In this document: positions 38,559 through 64,000 of the stretch, piece by piece
Numbering within the stretch: the first letter of the stretch is position 1
Layout: each line of letters opens with the position of its first letter
Assembly: GCF_040807025.1 (NCBI RefSeq)
Contig: NC_090954.1
Span: 18,046,501 to 18,110,500, forward strand
Direction: 5' to 3'
Length of the DNA stretch: 64,000 nucleotides
Origin: Struthio camelus
Taxonomy: Eukaryota; Chordata; Aves; Struthioniformes; Struthionidae
Translations under genes and position numbers: made by a program
The notes under the pieces: model-generated
What the model was told of the DNA's origin: nothing
The model's input: only the letters and a program-made list of their open reading frames with translations
The model's database searches: none

Positions 38559-38566
38559 CGACGTCA
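38559..38566. promoter_or_regulatory. RARS1: CRE/ATF-like site in RARS1 promoter
   Basis: CGACGTCA with the palindromic GACGTC core, 58 bases upstream of the ATG. Many synthetase genes respond to ATF4, but this is a CRE-like rather than the composite amino-acid-response motif, so any link is inference. Confidence 0.4.
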
Positions 38567-38587
38567 TAACGGCCGCCGCGCCGCGCG

Positions 38588-38594
38588 CTTCCGG
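38588..38594 (-). promoter_or_regulatory. RARS1: ETS-type motif in RARS1 promoter
   Basis: CTTCCGG (CCGGAAG on the - strand) about 30 bases upstream of the ATG, a common element near starts of housekeeping genes. It probably marks the start region. Confidence 0.45.
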
Positions 38595-38598
38595 CTGC

Positions 38599-38620
38599 GG
38601 GCGGGGCGGGGCGGGGCGGG
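38599..38620 (+). promoter_or_regulatory. RARS1: (GGGGC)n GC boxes / G-quadruplex motif before RARS1 ATG
   Basis: Five G runs of 3, 4, 4, 4 and 3 bases, each separated by a single C, ending three bases before the ATG. It contains overlapping GGGCGG Sp1 boxes and is a textbook parallel G-quadruplex pattern on the coding strand, so it may lie in the 5' UTR of the mRNA. Confidence 0.7.
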
Positions 38621-38623
38621 AGG

Positions 38624-57477
<18,854 letters not shown>

Positions 57478-57496
57478 CTGTGCCCTGTGGGGTGAC

Positions 57497-57502
57497 ATTA
57501 AA
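57497..57502 (+). terminator. RARS1: RARS1 poly(A) signal ATTAAA
   Basis: ATTAAA only 20 bases after the stop, followed by GGAGGTGTCTGCATGTC, a GT-rich downstream element. The 3' UTR would be only about 40 bases, which fits the short 3' UTR of RARS1. Confidence 0.8.
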
Positions 57503-59648
57503 GTGACCGAACACCTGGAGGTGTCTGCATGTCTTTTGGGATGGGGTTGAGGTGAGGGATGGTGTTCTGGGAGAGAGCAAACAAGGAAAGAATGGCAGGG
57601 AAGAGGGATAAAAAGGGAGGAAGGAAGCAGGAGCCTGGCTTCAGAAGCTGTGGGTACAGAAACAGACAAGAGGGGCCACAGGCACAGCTCAGAGCCTTGG
57701 TGTGTACAGGGGCCCAACCTGTGCACACAGCCAACAAAGGCTGTAGTTTGCACAGAGAAGTTAAGGACCCAGACTTGTCCAGACACCCAGAGAGGACATC
57801 GGGAACCCCCCCAATCACAGCTCAGTCACGCACAGTCCCAGAGCCTACTTTCCTCTGATGACACCCAGCATCTTCTTTACCTTATTTGTCAAGTCTGTGC
57901 AGGCTGTGAGCGCACAGGTCACCCAGCTCTTGACATCTTCACTGGCGTCTCCACACCTCCTCCATGAAGCTCTCGAGGGAGATGAGCAGCTTCATCCCAG
58001 CTCATGGAAGCTGTCAGCAAGCTGATTGAGGCAGCAGTCAGATACCTGCAAGAGCAGAGGAGCAGCATACTCAAGGACTGAGCTTTAATGTAACATACCA
58101 GGGGCATGTGAAACAGCAATTACTTTCTCAGGACAAAAGCTCCCTGTTACCAGGCATACCTGTGATAACAGCAGCACTAAAAAGCTGCTAGCACCATGCC
58201 AGCAAAGCACCTCATGGTTCGGTGCCATCCACTGCGTGAGTGATGCTTGCAGACCACAGGCCCCTACTGGGGGCTTGCATTTGCTCACAGAGCATCCCTT
58301 AATGCAGGTGGGTTGCTAGGCTCCACCACAGCAGGAGCACCTGCAACACTGGTGCTTTGCAGAACAGACTCCAAAGTACCTGTGGAAAGTGAGGAGCGTA
58401 TTGTTTGTGCTCCATGCAGGTCCCAGGAAGGCAAATGCAGCCAAAGTCCACTTCTCTGTGCAGGATGAAAACTACAGCTGAATACAGGTTGCCACTGGCA
58501 GATCATACAGATAAGCGGTAGCAGCCCTCTTCTCACCTACCTCTTCTCCACATACAGGACTCACCCAGCCCTACCAGGGCTGCCTGCAATACTTAGGCCT
58601 AGCACTTGTGCATGCTGCACAGTTTGCCCTGGGGGTGCCTGCGACTCCAGTCATGGCCTGTGGCTTGGGATTGTGGGGGATGTGGAGGGTGGGTGGGAGG
58701 GGAATGGACAGACAGATGGATGACACTTGGATCCCCCCCTGCATGTGTCACCTGGATCACCTGTGTCTCCCAGTACGCTGCCAGAGGCCCACATGGAGTA
58801 CAGACTGGAGGGTAAACCAACTGCTGCCGCTCTGGTGCATCACTGCCTTGTGTGGGCTTGGCCACAGGCACGGCCTGCACCAGTCCATAAAAAGGGGCAC
58901 ACGCGCAAGTGGCTTCCTGTCCATGTCTCAGAGGATGCAGTGCCTGGCCCAGCACCACAAACGCAGTCCTCACTGCTAGCACAAGTTCTCCATCATTATG
59001 TTTCCCAGTAGAAGAGAATAAATGTCGTCTTTCTTCCTCTCACTGTTCTCATTAATTTCTAGTTCCTCCTTGGCCTTTTTGCCTTGCCTAGCCCTTAGTG
59101 TCCAGCTCATTGCCAAATGAGTCAATGTCTGTCTCTGCCTTACCCCACTAAGGAGGCACCTGATGGTCTGCAAGCGCTCTGCCCAGCATGGCTAGCCTCC
59201 AGTCTCGGCGTCATGACCTCCAGAGAGTCATGGCTGGGCCTGACGGGGCTGGGGCCCGAGGACAGTCTGACCTCCAAGGGCCATCCTGCGTCTGGAAGCT
59301 GAGCACGCTGGCACTCCCACCCTGTGGGGGCGGCACCGTCAGCTGCCAGCAGTGCTGGGGTGTGCAGGCAGGCGGGCAGCAGCACCCGGAGGAGCAAACC
59401 CAGGGGACAAGCAGCTCCATTAACTGCAGTCCCTCAGCAGCTCACACCAGGGAAATGCCTTTCCCTGCAGGAGGAATGCTCTGAATCCCTGCAGAGCTAG
59501 CATACGTATACATATAAATACACACACACACACCCACACAAAAACTCTGGCAGTGCCCTCCCTCCTCCTGAGACTCAGTGGGCACTGATGGCTGGCGGTG
59601 GCCTAGGGGACAAGGAGACAAGTGCGATAGCAGGGCTGGGGCTCACCA
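57503..59648. other. Intergenic, no gene supported
   Basis: Moderately GC-rich unique sequence with short chance frames on both strands. A (CA)n run starts at 59521. No exon with good splice sites and a recognised family was found. FBLL1 and PANK3 lie downstream of RARS1 in human, but neither can be read here. Confidence 0.55.
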
Positions 59649-59876
59649 GCCAGGCCCCTGTCCCACAGTACCTGAGTGAGGAGAGCAGCTTGGGCCCCGG
59701 GGTGACAGCTGGGATCAACTGAGAGTCCAGCTCGCCAGGCGTGTCCATTGGTGACGAGGCAGGTCCGAGGCCAAGCCCAGCGGGAGTCAGGAGGCAGCGT
59801 CAGGTTCAGGGTTGGGTCCAGTGACAGTAACCAGGGTCAGCCACAGTCCAGTGATTGCCAGGCAAGTCCATAGTGA
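59649..59876. repeat. Direct repeat, copy 1 (228 bp)
   Basis: Matches 60645-60872 base for base with no indel; I saw a single difference (C in GCCAGGCGTG versus T). Spacing is exactly 996 bp. The copies bound a GC-rich unit and may represent a tandem array of about 1.2 units. Confidence 0.93.
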
Positions 59877-59935
59877 CAAGGCAGGGCCGAGGGGCGGGGG
59901 CCAGCTCAGCAGGTCCATGGCTGGGCCCAGGCATG
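59743..59935. repeat. Diverged 123-bp sub-repeat inside the GC-rich unit
   Basis: The block starting GTCCATTGGTGAC at 59743 recurs in altered form at 59866 (GTCCATAGTGAC), followed in both by AGGCAGG.CCGAGG and a GCCCAG or GCCAGC word. It suggests the unit itself grew from a minisatellite. Confidence 0.6.
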
Positions 59936-60644
59936 GCTGCGGCCCCATCCCGCGGAGCAGTCTCGGAGCTGGTCCTCCCCGTCACCAGCAGGACAGGGGC
60001 AGCCCTCACACTAGGCTGCCTCTGAGCCCTGGCACCAAACTACTCTTGGTTGGGGGTGGGGGAATCTCAGGGCCCTGACCACCCCCCCCCCCCCGACCCC
60101 TAGCAAGGGCTGCCCCACCCCTCACGCAGGTCTGGGGTCAGGGGCCTGGTTGGAGCCGGAGCGCCCTGGTGGGAGCAGGCGGGTGTATGGTGTGCGCTGG
60201 GTTCAGAGCCAGCTTGAGACTTGCCCAGGGTGGGGGACATACAGCTCTGTGGGCTGGGGTCACCATGGCTCAGTCCCCAGCTGCCACAGGTCAGAGGCTC
60301 ACTATAGGGCCCAGGGCAGGCGGCAGGGTCAGGGCACCCCTACAGGGCTTTGGGGGCATGGGGTTGGCAGGGATAAGGGGGCATCAGGCTGCCTCGAGAC
60401 AGTCGGGACCCTCGGCTGGGTTAGAGGTCACACAGGAGACCTGGGCCAGGTTGGGGAGTGACACATGGAGGATCAGACCTGTGCTGGGCCAGGCAGGGGG
60501 CACTGAGAAGCACAGGGCTGGGTTGGGGCAAGGGGCAGTGCTGCGGGGGGGAAGCCTTGGGGCAGGCCTGTGGGCTCAGTTCAGGAGTACTACATTTTGG
60601 GGGGGGGGGGGGGGGGGGGCGGATGAGCCCCCACACAGCCATAG
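59877..60644. other. GC-rich spacer between the direct repeats
   Basis: G-rich on the + strand with words such as GGGTCAGGG; contains a C run at 60082-60094 and a G run of about 21 at 60599-60619. Open frames here reflect composition. No gene seen. Confidence 0.6.
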
Positions 60645-60872
60645 GCCAGGCCCCTGTCCCACAGTACCTGAGTGAGGAGAGCAGCTTGGGCCCCGGGGTG
60701 ACAGCTGGGATCAACTGAGAGTCCAGCTCGCCAGGTGTGTCCATTGGTGACGAGGCAGGTCCGAGGCCAAGCCCAGCGGGAGTCAGGAGGCAGCGTCAGG
60801 TTCAGGGTTGGGTCCAGTGACAGTAACCAGGGTCAGCCACAGTCCAGTGATTGCCAGGCAAGTCCATAGTGA
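60645..60872. repeat. Direct repeat, copy 2 (228 bp)
   Basis: Second copy of the 59649-59876 sequence; similarity stops at GTCCATAGTGA, where copy 1 continues CAAGGCAGG and copy 2 continues AGCAGCACAG. Confidence 0.93.
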
Positions 60873-60964
60873 AGCAGCACAGTCAAGGTCAAGCCAGAAA
60901 GTCAGTCTGCAGGTCAGGACCCAGGTCTAGATCAATGACTGTCGCTCAGGCCAGGCCCAGTGGC

Positions 60965-61390
60965 AGAACCTCAACTTAAACCAGATCCCACCTGCTCAGG
61001 TTGCTCAGGGCCTCAGGTTTGAGTATCTCCAAGGATGGAGATTTCATAGGCTCTCTGGGCCCCTGTGCCATGTTTGTCCACTCTCCTGGTAAAAATGTCT
61101 TCTTAATCTCTAGTGGGACATTGCCTTGCTGCAACTTGTTCCTGTTGCCTCTTCTCTTGTCACCATGCACCTCCCAGACAAATCTGTCCTCTCTACACCC
61201 TCCCATTAGGTGGTTTTTAGATATCAATAAGATCCACCCCCCCCCCCCGCCATCACCCTCTTGTCTTAAGGCTGACCAAAGCCAGCTTTCAGGTGCTCCT
61301 CATACACATTGTGCATGCCAGACCAGACCATCGCTGTTTCCACTGGACTCACTCCAGTATGCCAATGCCACATCTCTACGCCATGCAGGC
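60965..61390 (-). mobile_element. Decayed CR1 fragment (C-terminal/3' part)
   Basis: Read on the - strand it resembles the last part of a CR1 ORF2 (GNRNKLQQGNVPLE, then SPSLEILKPEALSNL) and the adjoining upstream segment (near GGACTCACTCCAGTATGCC in +). It lacks the intact terminal ATTCTGTG repeats and is interrupted by a C run at about 61237-61248. It is older than the CR1 at 1.2-2.9 kb. Confidence 0.75.
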
Positions 61391-61995
61391 ATGTGTGCAG
61401 CCGCTGCCTCACTGGGTCTTGGGTAAAATCGTCCATTGAGACTGCAAGGTGCCTGGGGTAACTTTAGACACAACGCTCCCTATAGGGCATGCTTCTCTTC
61501 ACACCACTCTTTTCCTCTCCAGTCTACCCAATCCTTCTGCTTCAAATTATTCCTTGGATCTTAACTCTGACCCCCCTCCCCCCCACCAAAGACCAGCAGT
61601 GGTGGCTCCAGTTCCACTGTGCTGCCATCTCAGACCGCCTTAGACACTAGTCCTACTACCATCTCTCTCTTTGTCCCCCCCACATCCCCTCCCTAGCCCT
61701 GTCCTACCCGTGTCTTTCAGGCAAACCTGAATTATGTTTGACAATACATCATAAAATAAAGGGAATGGAGGCAGCCTGGCCTGCAGAAGAGCGTACAAGG
61801 CAGCCTTGCTGACACGTCTGGTCAGTGTGGAAACAGCCCTTACCCTGCTCCAAGCTTTTGCTTTGCTACAACAAGTGCCATACCTGGAAGAGCCTGTTGC
61901 ACTCCATTATCATGTGGGCCAGGCCTTGTGTTGCTGCCAGGTTCTCATTCAACTCCCTCTGGTCTGGTTTCCCCAAGCTATGCTTCCTGTGACTG
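61391..61995. other. Intergenic, C-rich low-complexity patches
   Basis: Nothing recognised apart from C-rich runs (about 61570-61690) and AATAAA on the + strand near 61755 with no associated gene. Confidence 0.5.
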
Positions 61996-61998
61996 GAT

Positions 61999-62105
61999 CG
62001 AGATCGAGCGAGAAAGAGAGACAGAGAGACAGAGAGACAGAGACAGAGAGACAGAGAGAGGGAGAGAGAGAAAGAAAGAGAGAGCGGGAGAGAGAGGGAG
62101 GAAGG
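61999..62105. repeat. GA/GACA-rich microsatellite
   Basis: Imperfect (GAGA)n and (GACAGA)n purine-rich tract over about 105 bases. Short open frames of Arg/Glu on + and Ser/Leu on - come from the repeat. Confidence 0.92.
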
Positions 62106-64000
62106 CAAAAGGGAGGCTTGTGTTAAAAAGAGCTATGAACCATAGCTACATAGTGCTTACCTTGTGCTATCAAGCTGCCCTACGTAGGGACTGGAGAGCA
62201 GCAGCTTCAGCAGAGGCACTCTGCATTGAATGAGCCACAGATGTGCAGTGTGAGGCTCATGCTAGGCCACTATAGCAAGGTATGCAGAAACCATTCTGTT
62301 CCAGCATACCCCCCCAAAGTGTCTGAGCCATTACTGAACAGTAGCAAGGTCACCTCAACAACAGTCAAGGTTTTTTTAGTCCTCAGAACATAATCACACA
62401 CTTAGCCAAAGACAGTAATGAACCCCAAATGCTTTGCCTGCATCCTTCAAATATCTAGGTTCATCGATAGCCTTCAAAGCCCTTTTAGAACCTCTTAAAT
62501 CTTTAGGCCCAAAACACCATACCAGGTATTTTTCAAAGACATTTCAAAAATAGGCCCCCTCTTTTAATTCATAAACATTCTATGGCATCATTAATCCTGA
62601 CTTCTGAAACTTTTATCAGTGTGCATTCCTGCCAAATGGCTGGAAGGTAAGACCCCCCCCCCCCCCCCCCCAGTTGTGCTGCTCAAAGTCAGACCTGTCA
62701 GCCTCTGCCCTTTGAAGTATGAAACCTTCACTAAACCATTAATGCTCAGTTATAAAAAAAAGCTAACAATTCAAAGCAACCTCACTTCCACACTGTAACA
62801 ACAAAGAGAAATGTCAGTTTCTATTTTTGGTCCTATTATTGCAGCGTAATAGCTAAGTAAACCAAAAATCTCAAAGGCACAAATCCGTAAGTATGATTCC
62901 CTGCTGCCCAAACGCAACTGCAGTTCAGGAAGGACTGGCTCTCACTAATGCTCCATCGCATTCCCAGCTCCCTTTGCAATGACCACCAGATCCCTCACCA
63001 TGTGTCAGCTCTGTCCAGGGAGATCTTGGCAGCCCTGGACTCTAGCTACACTCAGGCATTTTTCAGATGTTTTGCGCCACTCAAAAGAAAAGTCCTTAGT
63101 GTTTTCTTTCCCCTCTCTGTGCTCTCCAGAGACTGCACTGTTAGCCTGAAAGGTGCCAAAGGCACAGCTGGCAGTTTCTGTACCTCCCTGCAGCTAGTCC
63201 TAGTCTCATCTTTAGATCACCATGTGAGGAGATTAAGTAAGTGGCTGCTCTGATGGTGTACAATGTTTCCATCAAAACCAGCTGGCCTCTGCACTCTGAC
63301 ACGTGTCTATAGATATGCAGGAGCATGGAGTAAAGCAAACAAACAGCCCTGCCTCAGGAGACCAGATAAGGCACGAATGCTCTCAGAGGTTACTTGACTA
63401 CTTTGGCCTAAGGGCACCTTCCTCCCCGCACGCACGTACAACAGAAGGCCGTTACGCAACCCAGATACTTTTGCTCATTAAGATAAATTTACAGAATCCC
63501 TGTAGCTCAGTTTGGCAGGAACCATCACCTTATCACTTAGCAGATTCAGAGCCAGAGATCCCTACAAACTGTCAGCTATCCGCAGGGCCTTAAGACTGCA
63601 GCTGGGCTTAGTTCACCACTGCAAAGAGCCGTGTTTCCAACCCTGGCACCACCCTACTGCAAACAGTGTGCTGCACGCTGAATTCCAGCACCTGGATCTG
63701 CAGACAATGTGAAAGAGTACAATGGTCGCAAGGCAGTCAGGCTAGCTTGCATCTAGAGCAGTCAGGAGCACAACAGTGCATTAACATAGTTCTAGGCACT
63801 GGCCAATGAGTTGCTGGATCTCTGCATGGGCCTGAATGATCATATTTGAGACAAACCCCAAGACACGTACGCTTTTTTTCCCCGCTTCGTAACAGCCACT
63901 TATCTTATGTATGTATGTCAGCTACAGAAAGCACTGATCCAGCATTGAGGAACACTCCTGACAGTAACAATGCCAGCATTAAGCTAATCATACCTAGCGG
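62106..64000. other. Unassigned sequence at the window end, possible PANK3 3' UTR
   Basis: AT content rises compared with 57.5-61.5 kb. A C run lies at 62653-62671. On the - strand an ATTAAA (TTTAAT in +) is present near 62562. PANK3 is expected here on the - strand by synteny, and its long 3' UTR could cover this stretch. No coding exon is visible, so this is inference only. Confidence 0.25.

Noticed and set aside
57845..57940. Coding-looking 31-codon tail on the - strand ending at a TAG at 57845
   Set aside because: The residues look helical, but the frame is only about 53 codons long, has no clear acceptor and matches nothing I know.
58976..59173. Small - strand frame with a charged, helix-like C terminus
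   Set aside because: 65 codons, no splice or start context and no family match; chance is the simpler explanation.
61806..62126. Arg/Glu-rich + strand frame and Ser/Leu-rich - strand frame
   Set aside because: Both are translations of the GA-rich microsatellite.

Overview
This window is vertebrate nuclear DNA, almost certainly from a bird. The evidence is a CR1 LINE with the avian-style 3' end (two ATTCTGTG units), compact introns, and two genes whose predicted proteins match the WWC1 (KIBRA) and RARS1 proteins as I recall them. The WWC1-RARS1 order and orientation is the conserved vertebrate arrangement (human 5q34). No bacterial, phage or CRISPR-type content was seen. All identifications come from reading the sequence and from recalled family sequences; no database was searched.

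Layout. 1-37,546 holds 21 coding exons of WWC1 on the + strand, starting inside the second WW domain and running to the stop codon; the first exons lie upstream of the window. The first large intron carries a 5'-truncated, frame-broken CR1 in antisense orientation (about 1,212-2,880). WWC1 has a short 3' UTR with AATAAA at 37,871 and a possible second signal at 38,133. A CpG island (about 37,895-39,480) begins almost at the first poly(A) signal and contains the promoter and first exon of RARS1. 38,624-57,477 holds a complete 15-exon RARS1 on the + strand (661 codons plus stop), ending with ATTAAA 20 bases after the stop. Its third intron contains a 63-bp tandem duplication and a diverged 642-bp-spaced repeat pair.

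From 57.5 kb to the end there is no gene I can support. The stretch is GC-rich with G/C homopolymers, a nearly perfect 228-bp direct repeat spaced 996 bp apart, a second, decayed CR1 fragment, a GA-rich microsatellite and low-complexity runs. By synteny the next gene should be PANK3 on the - strand, and the last part could be its 3' UTR, but I see no coding evidence for it.

Functionally the two genes are unrelated neighbours. WWC1 encodes a cortical scaffold of the Hippo pathway and of postsynaptic/polarity complexes. RARS1 encodes cytosolic arginyl-tRNA synthetase, a part of the multi-synthetase complex. The point of regulatory interest is their close tandem spacing: about 750 bp separates the WWC1 poly(A) signal from the RARS1 ATG, and a perfect (GGGGC)n G-quadruplex motif ends three bases before that ATG. 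I found no convincing undescribed system; the most checkable curiosities are the repeats and the intergenic junction.
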